Positions 10,980 through 23,690 of a stretch of 64,000 bases of DNA are shown here, in pieces (position 1 is the first letter of the stretch; the number at the start of each line of letters is the position of its first letter). Source of the stretch: Crossaster papposus (taxonomy: Eukaryota; Echinodermata; Asteroidea; Velatida; Solasteridae); contig JBAIAA010000604.1 in the NCBI GenBank assembly GCA_037893245.1, positions 868,001-932,000 of the forward strand, in the 5' to 3' direction. Made by a program: the position numbers and the translations under genes. Under the pieces are notes generated by a model that was not told the DNA's origin, ran no database searches, and was given only the letters and a program-made list of their open reading frames with translations.

Positions 10980-12095
10980 AAATCTTTTACAAAATAATTA
11001 AAATAAGTAGTTTCAAAAAATAATTGTATATGCCAATCGCCCATTACAAGGCCAAAGGCCTCTCGATCAAAGACACTATAAAGCATCGTTATACATGTAT
11101 TTTTTTAAGAAAATGTGTGCATCTGTATTATGTTAATCTTTTGAGGTGATTGGTTTTTAATTTTTTTATGAAGTATGCTTTGTATAAATAATGCTTTTAG
11201 AAAAGTGGAAGACTACGTCAAACGAAAGCAGAAAAGGGATAACTATTTTGAGTTTCATGTCTTTCGTGACTTTTCACCATAAATAGTTATCTGGTGAGAA
11301 GAAACACAAATGCTGTAAATATGCCTACAGTGCGTCTTGTAGAAAGAAAACCGAGATTTAAATGTTTTATACTCAGAAAGTATTAGGCTCAATGAATAAT
11401 AGTAAACGCCACCAGTTTAAGGTTGTGAAAGGAGTTAGCTTACAACGGTGTCATCACTGATTATGTGTCCTTTATGCGTTAAGCGTAATCACTTGTTCGA
11501 AAAGAAACGCGCATGTGTCCGTATTGCGTCATCCGTTTAATTTGTTTACACTTCAGGTAGCGATAAAAACAAATGACGCATACAATACGCATGGGGATTA
11601 TTGCCCGTGACTTCAAGAATCGACGGGGTAATAGGGTAAAAACACACATAAATATTGGTTGGCGTATAAGAAGGCAGTTTGTTTGTGAATCTTTATTGAA
11701 ACATAATTGGATCTGTCTAGATTTAAATTTTCAAATGCTTCCTTAATAAAACATTGGATATTTACTCCCTGTGTACTTTAATGAGAAGCTCAAATCGTGT
11801 CAATTTCTTTTCGTAAAATGTTGACTTCGTCAACGCTAATCTAAATTCAATAGAGACTTGATTAAGAAAGGTACTTTTTCCTTAGAAATAAAAAATAAAT
11901 AAAAATAGTCAGCGCCGTCTGAAAAGAATGAGCTTGGAACATAAGATGTTTCGTAATTGTTTTGTTAGGTACTTTATTATATGTTTTCCCAGTCAGTTTA
12001 ATATATTTGGCAGCCAAATTGATGACGAATCACCTATTTTCGCACAAATTTTGATTCACGTTTTGTATCATCATTCAGTTATTAGATTGTTAAAT
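10980..12095. other. AT-rich intergenic stretch
   Basis: I see no gene, clear inverted repeat or RNA gene here. Small reading frames on both strands lack codon structure or recognisable motifs. Confidence 0.5.
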
Positions 12096-12099
12096 TTCA

Positions 12100-12510
12100 A
12101 TCTAAATGTATGCAACTTCATTTTGCAACGATTCAAATAAACAAATTTGGCATTCAAATTAAAATGTCACATTGGGTCATTCGAATTCGCTCGAGCTTTC
12201 AGTTGCGCCAGTTTGGCCATTCGAATTCATTATTAGCCAGGCATTTATGGAATAATAGGAATAATAGGAATTCATTTGTTCCTTAGAATTATTATTAGTG
12301 TCTTATTCCAATTTGATTAAGAAAATGAGAGATTTTCTTGAAAAATTTTGCCACAAAGGAGCAGCTACAAAATAACAAAATGTATCACTTTTGCCCGCTT
12401 TTTTGCACAACAAAAAGATAAATCAGTTAATGAAAAGAAGCACGAAAAACAAGTTAGAGATAATAAACACCCAGATCGCAATGTAATTCATAAGGGAGCA
12501 AAAGGTAACA
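12100..12510 (+). repeat. Dispersed repeat family K, copy 1
   Basis: Aligns by eye with 42597-43000: AATCTAAATG(T/C)ATGCAACT, TTGCAACGATTCAA, CTCGAGCTT(T/C)CAGTTGCGCC, GGCA..TTATGGAATA, TGTCTTATT and GCCAC(A/G)AAGGAGCAG appear in the same order. Non-coding and interspersed. Confidence 0.65.
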
Positions 12511-13249
12511 ATTAAAAACATTTAAAAAAAATATGTGTTTCATAATCATAATTCATTTCATAAACCTATTCTGAATTGAATTTTGTTTATAGTAAAATGT
12601 ACCATTATTTAATTCATCCCGCCCACACCTACCAAACCCTGCCCCCACTGTGCATTCATCATAACATGGTCTTATTGTTTAGACTAGTGCTGCCCACTCC
12701 CTTCCTATTCTTCACTCTGGCCACCTCCAAACGACAATCATCAGAAGATCATTGCCTTCCCATCACCAACTACAACTCATACTCATCAAAGCAACCATCT
12801 CCATTTGACTTACCCACGGCTAACACTACCCCTCATCGCCGATCGAAGATTATACTCAGGGGTGGCCTGTTCAGCCGCTACCAATGCCTGCACTGATCTC
12901 AAGAGCTCTCAAACTCTATCGCAGCAATTTCTTTCGGAACTCAAAGATCTTGATCGCAGACTCACACAATCCATAAAACGGCATGCAACCCCTATCCCCG
13001 AATGGTTCCAGCACCGGGAATCGAACCAGAAAGACGGAATTGAGCAGAACGTCAAACAACAACCTCCAACCTGGCAGCCTAATACTTGTGTTATCCTTCA
13101 CTGACAAGACCCGCTGTAAACACACCCGATTCACTCAAGTTTACCCCTCACAGTCGCGAGTAATTGGCATCGACTCATGTAGCACCAACGGAATACCACC
13201 AAGTGGAAAACGTGCCAGTCTTTACAGGTCGTGAAGGTTCTGCACTAAT

Positions 13250-14275
13250 CGTTTTTCTGGCCTAAGATGACAGAAGACGTGAAAGACTGGTGTGAACGCT
13301 GCAAAAGGTGCTGCCTACGCAATACGCCTTCTAACAAAACCAGAGTTCCACTATAGTTGTAGTAGATATTACGATAGTACGTGAGCCTCTAGAACTCATG
13401 GGGATAGATTATCTTAAACTTGAACGCTTCAAAGGTGGAATTGAGAACATACTTGTACCCACAGACTATTTCGCCAAGTATGCACAGGCCTACCCAACCT
13501 GGGATCAAAAAGATACCACAACAAGATGCCAAAGTCCTCTGGGAGAATGTCATAGTTCAATGCGGCTTTTCGGTTAGAAATTACTCAGACAAAAGACGGA
13601 ACTTTGAGGGACATCTCATCAGTGAACTGTGCAAAGTGTGTGGAATTAAAAAGAGCAGAACTACTCCATATCATCCTCAAGGAAATGGACTCACTGAGAG
13701 ATTTAATCACACCCTTCTAAACATGCTAGGAACACTCGACGTGGTTATGAAACAAGACTGGAAACAACACGTACGTGTAGGTGCTATGACCCATGCCATA
13801 CGACTCCACACGCCACGAGTCTACGGGCCACGCCCCAATTTTCTTAATGTTTAGCCGTCATCCCAATTTGCCAATTTGATCTCATCTTCGACCTCACACC
13901 GGGCGAAAACAGAGGACCACCTTCCTGCGATGAAATCATAGAGAATTTGAGAGAAAACCTTATAGGCCTCCTACAAAACTGCCAGCGAGATTGCAAAGAA
14001 AGCCAAGGCTAAACAAAAACGGCTGTATGACAGGAGCCCCAGAAATGCTCCTCTTCGTCTGTGTGACCGTGTACTTGTGTAACAAAAGCACTTCGTTGGC
14101 ACATCAAATCCAGCAGACAAATGGAAAACGCAACCGTACGTTGTTGTCCCCAAACATCAACATATACCTGTGTATGTTGTCTCAAATCTCGAAACAGGCA
14201 AAGAGCGCACACTCCCGCAAAACCTGCTGACACCTTGCACGTTTCTCCCAGTGGCTCTTGAAGTAACATACAACA
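13250..14275 (+). pseudogene. Decayed Ty3/Gypsy retrotransposon integrase
   Basis: Read across frameshifts, this holds the integrase region of a Ty3/Gypsy-type pol gene: a WPKMTEDVKDWC..C zinc-binding end near 13257-13300; a core start GIDYLKLERFKGG..NILVPTD at 13398 on; the second catalytic region SDKRRNFEGHLIS; and GNGLTERFNHTLLNMLG with the third acidic residue (about 13590-13730). A C-terminal stretch near 14115-14250 resembles the YVVVPKHQH..VYVVSN and NLLTP ends of these integrases. The frame changes near 13510 and again after 13850, and stops follow, so the copy is dead. No LTRs or reverse transcriptase were found nearby. Confidence 0.75.
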
Positions 14276-14565
14276 AATAATAAGACAGAACGGCACATTT
14301 GACGCCCGAGGAAGGTGAAACCATTTCTCCATGGTGAAACCAAGGCCAGGAAAGAAGAGGAAGCAGACAACATTTCAAGATGATGGGAAAGTGAGCGATG
14401 ACTCCAGCGACGAAGCAATTAATGTTGGGTTCATTTCTGTTATTACTCATAACCACCCAACAATCCCTTCTTATTTAAATTCACCAACGACCAATGCACG
14501 CACGGTGTGGCGAGAACTTATCGTTGCCTTCAAATCATTCTGTTCATGACTGGAGACGAGAGCAG

Positions 14566-14938
14566 TCGAGTATACACCATTTGCAGATATCAACAATAAT
14601 TACTACCGAATTATTAAGAAATATCTTACTCATTTGAAAGTAAATGTTGATTCTAGGCATCCAGCAAAATGATTGCGCTAGATATCCTGTAATTATTTCG
14701 AAAAATGTAATTTTATAATGAAAAATTCGCGATCGCCGGACAGCGATCGCGAAAAAACAAAGATAACATAAGAATAACTGCTCGACGCCCAATTGAAAAA
14801 AACCCGCTGTTTTTCGTGCTTTTGATTGTAAATCTTCGGACAGCTCAGTTAAACGATATTTACTATAAAACACAACTCCCAAAATCTACCCATTCATGAT
14901 AATTCAAGAAATTACCAATGGTGTTCCCTACCTTTGAT
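14566..14938 (+). repeat. MITE family C with CGCGATCGCCGG centre
   Basis: The left end reads TACACCATTTGCAGATATC and the right end ACCAATGGTGTTCCCTACC. The interior has a short hairpin TTCGCGATCGCCGG..CAGCGATCGCGAA. An inverted-orientation full copy lies at 16291-16677, and partial copies at about 34055-34285 and 60478-60662. Confidence 0.8.
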
Positions 14939-15339
14939 ATTCCTCTCCTATTTTCATTTTCCGGTCCCAGGTGAATACACAATTATTTGCTATATTTTTA
15001 CAAGTAATTCCGTATAATCCTCTATATCAACCAACTTTCCCATTAAGTGTAATTTCTTGACAATTCATTAATTTTGTTGTATTTGCGTGACACGATTGTC
15101 CATCGGGATTTGAGAAATGGACAAATCATTCTTTTCCCGATAATTATAATCTTTCTAAATAGTATATATATACTATCTAAGTCAGCTACCGCTACTGCAT
15201 GGTATACTATTTTGCTAGATTATCTTTTAAGTATGCAGGAGTATACTAGCAGAGTGACGGTTATTTTGTATTTTAGTGAATTTATGATCATTTGCAGCTG
15301 CGGAAAGACTTTCAGTATCCATGGCGCATTATGACGCCA

Positions 15340-15538
15340 TAAAGACAACAAATAGTCTTCGAAAACGCGACCGCCTGCGCGTGCGCGTTGTCTCTCCCAC
15401 GTCACCACACCACACCGCGCTAAGATACAAATCGCGTACACTCGAACAAAAATAAAGCGAAATCTTAAAAAACGTGCATGGATAACGTCATGGGAAACGA
15501 TGGATGAAGATTGTACTTCGGAAAATGGCGAGGAGAAG
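15340..15538 (+). promoter_or_regulatory. CpG-rich promoter-like stretch with a possible first coding exon
   Basis: The DNA becomes visibly CpG-rich (GCGACCGCCTGCGCGTGCGC, close to the palindromic NRF1 site) inside an AT-rich region. At 15500 an ATG opens 13 codons (MDEDCTSENGEEK) ending exactly at an AAG|GTAGGT donor in phase 0. This has the form of a first exon. No partner exon was proved; the KASH-like ORF starting at 23691 is the nearest same-strand candidate. Confidence 0.3.
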
Positions 15539-15604
15539 GTAGGTTTGTATCTTCTAATTTCCTTGTTCTTTCAAAAGTAAACGGCGATTTTTTGTTCAAG
15601 TAAT

Positions 15605-16235
15605 ATAGGTTTTCTTGCACATTTTAACACCTTTTTTTCTGTGTATGTATCTGTACCATTATAGCTAGTTGGCAAAGCATCCCAGGGGAAACATCACACG
15701 AATTTGTTGTGCATACGCATCACGTGGTTAACTAAACGGAAACTTCAATCTCGTCCCAAGTAGACTAGAACGCGCAAATGCTACAATGAGTTTAGTCGTT
15801 GGTAATTCCAAGTTATCAATGGTCAACCAATTTCAACATTTTCCAGTCAATGTCGTCAGATGTCTGATAATTAGACACAATTAATGCAATAATTGAATTC
15901 GTATGTGTTCAATCGATTTCAAGAATGTTTCACTCAAATTCATTGCACGCTGGTACAACCATGCAAAGACGTATTTGGTACGGTATCGGCCCTATTGCAA
16001 GACAATAAATTGAAATATGAATACATTTGTTTTTTAGATAGGCCTATTTCTTACATGAAGTTGAAAAAACACTTTCATTTGCATGTGTAGAAATATCTTT
16101 TCTTCAAAATGTTGACGCATAACATTTTTGAAGAAATGGATACACATAGGCTTACGCATTTGAAAAAGAAATAATTTTGCAAAATGATATAACTGATAAA
16201 TTCTTATTTAAAGGTGTAGACCTAGGCCTACGTAA
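15605..16235 (+). repeat. Dispersed repeat family F copy
   Basis: Same ordered blocks as 7700-8065 and 47815-48130, including GAACGCGCAAATGCTACAA and GATATAACTGATAAATTCTT. No coding potential. Confidence 0.6.
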
Positions 16236-16290
16236 TACAAGGGAAATATTAAAAACGTTCAAAAAAAGAAAAAAATGCCAATTGAGGCTT

Positions 16291-16677
16291 TAAAGGTAGG
16301 ATACACCATTGGTAATTGCTGGAACTATCATGAATGGGTAGATTTGGGGGATGTATCTTAAAGTAAATATCGTTTAACTGACCTATCCGAAGTTTTACAA
16401 TCATGGATGCCGAGAAAAGCACGAAAAACAGCTATTGTTTCCAACCAGCGTCGAGCAGTTATTCTTATGTTATCTTTGTTTTTTCGCGATCGCCGTCGGG
16501 CGATCGCGAATTTTGTTTTATAAAATGAAATTTTTCGGAATAATTAGAGGATATCTAGCACAATTATTTTCCTAAATGCCTAGAATCATTATTTACTTTC
16601 AAATGAGTAAGATATTTCTTAATAATTCGGTAGTAAATATTTTCGATATCTGCAAATGGTGTATCCTACCTTTAAAC
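16291..16677 (-). repeat. MITE family C, full copy in opposite orientation
   Basis: The ends read AAAGGTAGGATACACCATT and AATGGTGTATCCTACCTTT, a clean terminal inverted repeat. The central hairpin is TTCGCGATCGCCGTCGGGCGATCGCGAA. It is the reverse of the copy at 14566-14938, 1.35 kb away. Confidence 0.85.
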
Positions 16678-18422
16678 GTATAACACAAATTTGGACGAAG
16701 CTTGTAAAATTATAGGGTGTCCTAAACTACACGATTACTCGGTCATCACCCTCCAATCTACCCCCCCCCCCCCCCCCCCTCAAAAAACAACCCTGAAACG
16801 AAACAACCCCACCACCACTACCATCACCACCCCTAGGCCGTCTTGTAATGCCATGTGAAAAGGTTGTAAATCCAACTCAACTTGTTTTTCTTCAGAATGC
16901 AGAATTTAATATTTAATTAAAGGCAAGTAAAAATAAGTAATAGTTATAATCCCTATCACCTGGAATGTCGATTAGGCGAAACAAAGATACAATGCTATGT
17001 ATGGTGTCCTAAAAGAAATGTGGAACGCGTCATTTTACTCAATAAATATTCACCACTTGCTATTGATGTTTGTATAATAGACAGGGCCCAGACCAGGAAA
17101 AACTAAGGGTTTTTCCTGTCAAGGTTTTCTCAACGGTTTCATCATCCTGAACCTCAACCATTTGATATTAGCTTGTGGGCCACCCTGATTTTTGCCCCTA
17201 ATTCAAAATGGCCGCCAAAATCCAAAATGGCCGCTAAAATTACATTAATTACGTTTAATTACACTAATTACGTTTAATATCAACGTTTTTGTGTGTGATT
17301 ATGTCATCTTGAATGTACCTCCATTGAATTTAGCTCCAGAGCCACCCAGAATTTGGCCTCAAATCCAAGATGGCCGCCAAAATCTAAAATGGCTGCCAAA
17401 ATTACATAAAATACATATATACTGCTAATTACGTTTAATATCAACTTTTTTTTTTTGGTGATTCTGCCATCTTTAATGTACATCCTTGAATTTACCTCCA
17501 GAGCCACCCAGAATTTGGCCTCAAATCAAAGGTGGCCGCCAAAATCTAAAATGGCTGCCAAAATTACATAAAATGTACTTCTAATTACGTTTAATATAAA
17601 CGTTTTTTTGTGTGTGATTCTGTCATCTTGAATGTACACCCATTGAATTTAGCTCCAGAGCCACCCAGAATTTGGCCTGAAATCCAAGATGGCCACCAAA
17701 ATCTAAAATGGCTGCCAAAATAACATAAAATACATACTGCTAATTAGGTTTAATATCAACGGTTTTTGTGTGTGATTCTGTCATTTTGAAGGTACATGTA
17801 CACCCATTGAATTTAGCTCCAGAGCCACTCAAAATTTGGCCTCAAATCCAAGATGGCCGCCAAAATCTAAAATGGCTGCCAAAATTACCCTAATCAGGTT
17901 TATACTGCTTCTTGTTTTTTTCTGTCAGAGTTTTTTCAGTGATTCCGTCATTCTAAGGACTTTAAGATTAGTCTGGGGAATACCCAGGATTTATCGTCTA
18001 ATCCAAGATGGCTGTCAAAATGGCTGTCAAAATGGCTGCTAAAATGGCTGCTAAAATGGCTGCCACAATGGCTGCCAAAATGGCCATCAAAAGCATCTTA
18101 CTTAAATTTAAAGTACATCTTTGTTTTATCCTGTTAAAGTTCACTGAAGTTGGTTTCATTATGGCGTCTTGAACCTAAGCCTTTTGAAATTAACTTGTGG
18201 CTACCCAAGATTTGTCCGCCCAAATCCAAACTGGCTACCAATATTACCTTAATCAGATTTAAACGGTCTCTTATTTATCCCCCATAATTTAGTAAAGGAC
18301 CTGGCTCAGACATGCAAGCAACTCGCCTCCTGGTTTTGAGATCACAATCTCGGGGACTAATGAATTACACCTTAATTCTTACAAAACCATAAGACGCGGC
18401 ATTCAAAATCAAGGTGGCGTCT

Positions 18423-20425
18423 CTAAATGGGGCTTGGACCCACAGCTGCTGTTGGTAATAGGCTCTTCATGATATGTTTCCTTGCATTAGTTGAGGTGCA
18501 AGTGGTTTTCTGAAAGTCTATCTTGAGGGCATTGCTATCAAATGCAGCGAGACGCAGGTCATCAAATGTCTGCAGGTCTGTTGATGGTTTGAGACACTTA
18601 ATTGACCAAGAATGTTTCTGCCATCTGTATTGCATTTTCTGTTAGCTTTGGACAGTCGAAATTCAGGATCAGGAAGAAATTTTCTGGTTTGCACACAGCA
18701 TTCAGGGTTGCAGGTTTAGTTGATATCTTGCTGGTTGTATCGGATCCAGTCAGCGCATGGAGTGCTGGAAAACACTTTGTGAGCTTGTCTCCCAGCGTTA
18801 TGTAGATATCGTGGAGTGTTAATATTGATCTTTTCACTCTTGAGTTGTGGATGAGCCAGAACTCTTGGAGGCCAAGATCTCTCAAATTGACCTGATGACA
18901 GCCTGATGACGCCTGGTGGCAGAGTCAGGGATGTAGGTCCTGTCCGGTGACTTAGAATGTCCTGCACATGGAACATCATCCTGTCATCAGCTTCCTCGTG
19001 TATGCAGTTGAGCCGAAGGAATGGAGAAGCACACACAGCTGAAACAATTCATTCCCTTTGTGATATACCAATGTATAGAGGTTTGGTGTCTTGTTATCAG
19101 GTCGGGGACCTGAAGATCTAGCGACGTCGCTAGACTGTACAACAGTCGCTTGATCGAGCGACGATGACGTCACCGTACATGACATGACGTCATTCTTTTC
19201 TTATGTTATTATTGTATTACGTCACTGCGTTGGCAAGCTCAGCCGACAAAAACCGCCTAGCGAAAAAATTGAGTCCTTTGCTCAACTTACGGTATGTATA
19301 TAATTGTTAGTTTTAAATTTCTTCATCGATTGATGAGTGTAGATTTTTTTATCACCGTGTCTATTTTCCAGTAAAGTCATTTCTCCTTGTGTGTAACGTT
19401 TAGTCTTCTTGTAAAACGGGAATGGCGGCTGCAAATGTTAGACTTGTTCCTAGTCTTCCAAGTTTATATTGCAAACTACAAAAAGCGTTTGCGAAAGGAA
19501 CTAAGTTTTAGCTAAACTTTTTGTAGGTTTATAAATGCTTCAGATAAGTTTCTTCATCAATCTACGTCTACAAATTCCATGATTTGTTTGTGAGTTTTCC
19601 AGGTTAAGCTGTTTAGAATAGTCTAAAACTAGCTCCCAGTCCCTCATTCCGCTTTCGCTGTTGTCTGCTACTTTTTGCCAGTTGTTCTCAGCTGCGCTGG
19701 TAGTGGTACGTACGTGTACTGCATGCAGCCGGGGTTCAGTTTATTTCAATTCACCAAAGCAATGTAGTAAAACAAATAAAATCAGAACCAATCAGATTAC
19801 ACAAAAAAGAAACTAAATAAAAAAAAAAAAGGTTTATTGTACCAAGATTCAAACATTAAACAAATGAATAGATAAATTATTATGAACTAATAAAGGCATC
19901 AATAACCCCCCCCCCCCCCCCCACCCCCCAAAAATGTTTTAAATTATAATAATTTTGTTTTAAACCTCCCTTGCAGCTATATTTATCTACCTAAATAAAA
20001 GTATCGCCTTTTTATGCAAGACATTTTGTAGTTTACTTAATACTATTTTTATATTTTATCCATTTTACAGGGTCATGTCAACAGCAGAGTCTGCCTCTCC
20101 GACATCTTCGAGAAATGTCATTACTTCTTCGATACAGTCTTCACAAAATCTGACTTGACTGCTTATTCATAGAGCGTTCATCATCTTACTGACATCATGG
20201 CCACAAAGAAAAGTGACAAAAGTTTTGCCAGTGCCTTGACTTTTTTTTGGACTCAGCTGCCATGTATTTAGTGTCCGGAGTACACCCAGCTTTCCATTTT
20301 GTTTCATCTGTGACGTTACAATTGACTCCTGAAAAAGAAACAAAATGATAGGGTGCTCTGATAATGTTTTGTATTAAATTGCTTTAATTTAAATAATTTT
20401 TTTTTAATTTTTTTTTAATTTTTTT

Positions 20426-20456
<31 letters not shown>

Positions 20457-21245
20457 TTGGAGGAATTTGTGCCTCTATAGTTCATATTTATTTATCTATT
20501 GAATCATAGCACAATAAACCATAGAGAACAAACCTTTAAAAAAAATTGTTGTTTTTTGTCTGTGTAATATCTAGTTGGTTCTGATTTTAATAATTATTTA
20601 AATATCCGAACAATTTATAAATTATAGGTCTACAAAAAGCTTAGCAAAAACCTATTTTCCCTTTTGCAAATCATTGTTTAATTTTTTTAATCTACAAATT
20701 AAGCTTGGTTTTCCAAACCCAAGCTTCGTCTCCAATGAGGCTTCCTTCATGCAGTTTAGCAATGGTGATGAAGCCGTACCGGAGCCTCTAAGCTAGGGTT
20801 TATAAAACGGCATAATGTTTGCTGCAGCCGCCATTCCTGTTACGATAAATAGCACAATTTCAGAGGGTATTTTAGAAAATGTAGACGTGATCGTAAATCT
20901 ACTTCACGGCATCAATGAAGATATTGACCCTTAACATTAATACATCGTAAGTTCAGCAAAACTTCCATTTGTTGTTCACAAAACCGTTTTTTTTGTCGGG
21001 CGTACTTGGTCATGTGACCTGACGTATGACGTCATCGTCGCTCGATCAAGCGATCGTTGTACAATCTAGCGTCGTCGCTAGATCTTGCTTTGTTCCCCGA
21101 CCTGGTTATCTGATGGTGCGCCACTCAACATAGAATGCCTGGAAAGCAGTTTCGCTGATGGAAGATGACCAAAAGTCACCATGTCTTTGGACACTTACAG
21201 AGAGGACAGCATCAAGAATGGAGAGAGGGGAAGAAGAGGAAAGTG
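18423..21245 (-). pseudogene. Decayed transposon protein (HEEAD / HALTGSDTTS type), split by an insertion
   Basis: Minus-strand fragments read NCIHEEADDRMMFHVQDIL (near 18960-19010) and LPALHALTG-like CFPALHALTGSDTTSK (near 18740-18790) in different frames. Paired E-A-D-x-R-M and H-x-L-T-G-x-D-T-T-S motifs recur in repetitive proteins of cnidarian and echinoderm genomes; I cannot name the superfamily. The frame is interrupted at 19098-21104 by another element, and its N-terminal side continues at 21105-21245 (for example LSGAPSDN just before the junction). Frameshifts make it non-functional. Confidence 0.6.
19098..21104. mobile_element. Nested 2.0-kb DNA transposon with 5-bp target duplication
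   Basis: The left terminus CAGGTCGGGGACC and right terminus GTTCCCCGACCTG are inverted. Subterminal palindromes AGATCTAGCGACGTCGCTAGA and CGCTTGATCGAGCGACGATG followed by ACGTCA repeat on both sides. GTTAT flanks both ends (19093-19097 and 21105-21109). It sits inside the reading frame of the outer element. Inverted similarity extends inward (AACGGGAATGGCGGCTGCAAA at about 19415 and its mirror near 20815). No transposase was recognised, so it is probably non-autonomous. Confidence 0.85.
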
Positions 21246-22980
21246 AACCTTGATTTTGAATGCTGCGTCTTATGGTTTTGTAAGAAGGGGTAATTCATTA
21301 GTCCCCGAGATTGTGATCTCAAAACCAGAAGGCGAGTTGCTTGGATCTATTGTTGCAAGTACTGCAAATGCAAGGGAGGTGATTGTTGTAAGAACCCATC
21401 ACTGAATGAACACTGCTCATAATTCTCATACCTGGGCTCTGTTGTGTTACTTTATAATAATTAAATGCTTGTTTTCTTTCTTTAAACAAATCCTTGTATT
21501 GTTTAAATTCCGAATCGTCAGTTAAACTCTAGTAGATGACACAAATGTTCCAACTTTGCTCTAAGTTTGGAAAGTTTAATTATTAAATATATATGGAAAT
21601 TCCCGGTGTATGTATCTATTTGTATGGTAATAAGTTGACCGAACGGTTTTTAGAAATGTTCTTGTAAAATATCAAAAGAACATCTTGAGCACATCAGAAA
21701 ATGTCTAGCTCCAACGGTTTAGAAGATACAGCTATGTCGGAAGTAGCACTTCCGATAAAAAGGGCGTGGTCATTTAAAAAAAAAGGGCGTGGTCATTTCC
21801 GGGCTGTTTACCCCGGATAGAGATTTTGGCACACATCCCAAGTTGTTTCTTGGGGTCATATCAGCCTAGAACAGTTGAGTTATCCTCTCCTAAATAATGT
21901 GCATACATGTCTGAGCCAGGTCCTTATTAATTAATACTACATTATGGGGATAAATAAGAGACCGTTTAAATCTGATTAAGGTAATTTTGGTAGCCATTTT
22001 GAATTTGGGCGGACAAATCTTGGCTAGCCACAAGTTAATTTCAAAAGGCTTAGGTTCAGGACGCCACAATGAAACCAACTTTAGTGAACTTTAACAGGAC
22101 AAAACGAAGATGTACTTTAAATTTAAGTATGATGCTTTTGGTGGCCATTTTAGCAGCCATTTTGGCAGCCATTTTGGCAGCCATTTTGACAGCCATTTTG
22201 ACAGCCATCTTGGATTAGACGATAAATCCTGGGTATTCCCCAGACTAATCTTAATGGCCTTGGGCTTAAAATGACGAAATCACTGAAAAAACTCTAACAG
22301 AAAAAAACAAGAAGCAGTATAAACCTGATTAGGGTATTTTTGGCAGCCATTTTAGATTTTGGCGGCCATCTTGGATTTGAGGCCAAATTCTGGGTGGCTC
22401 TGGAGCTAAATTTAATGGGTGTACATTCAAGATGACAAAATCAACAAAAAAACCACGTTAATATTAAACGTAATTAGCAGTATATTTTATGTTATTTTGG
22501 CAGCCATTTTAGATTTTGGCGGCCATCTTGGATTTGAGGCCAAATTCTGGGTGGCTCTAGAGCTAAATTCAATGGGTGTAAATTCAAGATGACAGAATCA
22601 CACAAAAAAACACGTTGATATTAAACGTAATTAGCAGTATATATGTATTTTATGTAATTTTGGCAGCCATTTTAGATTTTGGCGGCCATCTTGGATTTAA
22701 GGCCAAATTCTGGGTGGCTCTTGAGCTAAATTCAACTGAGGTACATTCAAGATGACAGAATCACTAAAAAAAAAGTTGATATTAAATGTAATTAGCAATA
22801 TATGTGTAATTAATGTAATTTTAGCGGCCATTTTGGATTTTGGCGGCAATTTTGAATTAGGGGCAAAAATCAGGGTGGCCCCCAAGCTAATATCAAATGG
22901 TTGAGGTTCAGGATGATGAAACCGTTGAGAAAACCTTGACAGGAAAAACCCTTAGTTTTTCCTGGTCTGGGCCCTGTCTA

Positions 22981-23690
22981 TAAGCTTGAAGATAACAAAA
23001 TTAGCGTTGAAATGCTGTTTGTTTTTTCCTATAGTATTTGCTTTTGTCGATCCAAAGATATGTTGTATTTACCACCAGCACTCAAAATCGAGTGTGTGTC
23101 ACTATTTAGAGAAATACTGCGCCTATGCGCCAATCGATCAGCATTTTACACATGGGTAATACTGTAAAGAATGTTGGCATAGTGAACATTTTCTTTCAAA
23201 CCTCTTCATAATTACCCGAACCTATTCAATATCAAGATGTCAACACCTTTCGGATCTCCGTTGAAGTCCAACCATGCAGTTTTAAGATATTTGTTGTCTT
23301 CGTATTGAACTTACATGTAATAATCAAACTGAAAAGTGGCACAACATTGATTTTAGGTAGCTTTAGTTGATTCGGTATATCTCTGGACTGACAAAACCAA
23401 ATCAGATGAAATAAAAATCATCTGAAAGCCAAATGAGTAGTCTTTCTTGAAAGTCTTCCTGCATTTTTTATGATTATGTGTTCCACCTGCGCCATTTTTT
23501 GGGGGACACCTTGTATACAAGTAATACACACATGTACGCTTGACATTATTTGCTCACCAAGAGCACCTTCGACAAAAAAATCAATTTATTTTCAGTCTAC
23601 TTGTTTTGAAATACCGGCCTATTTTTCTTTCCGATCCCTACCAGTTTACCCCCGACCCTCACATAATCTTGAAGCTCCAGGCCCTATAAG
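22981..23690. other. Flank between the palindromic transposon and the KASH-like ORF
   Basis: No repeat or exon was recognised. The in-frame TGA at 23670-23672 limits the downstream ORF, so the ATG at 23691 is the first start in this exon. Any upstream exon would join by splicing; AG dinucleotides just before 23691 follow only weak pyrimidine tracts. Confidence 0.45.

Larger units (their letters stand above)
17078..22980. mobile_element. 5.9-kb palindromic DNA transposon with tandem-repeat arms
   Basis: The ends are inverted: TAGACAGGGCCCAGACCAGG at the left, its complement at the right, flanked on both sides by TAA (possible 3-bp target duplication). The left arm (to about 18420) and right arm (from about 21240) mirror each other. 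Each arm contains tandem units of roughly 165 bp carrying AAGATGGCCGCCAAAATC and AAAATGGCTGCCAAAATTAC blocks, about five in the left arm at 17170-17930. The interior encodes a decayed protein on the minus strand and is interrupted by a second transposon at 19098-21104. Confidence 0.85.
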
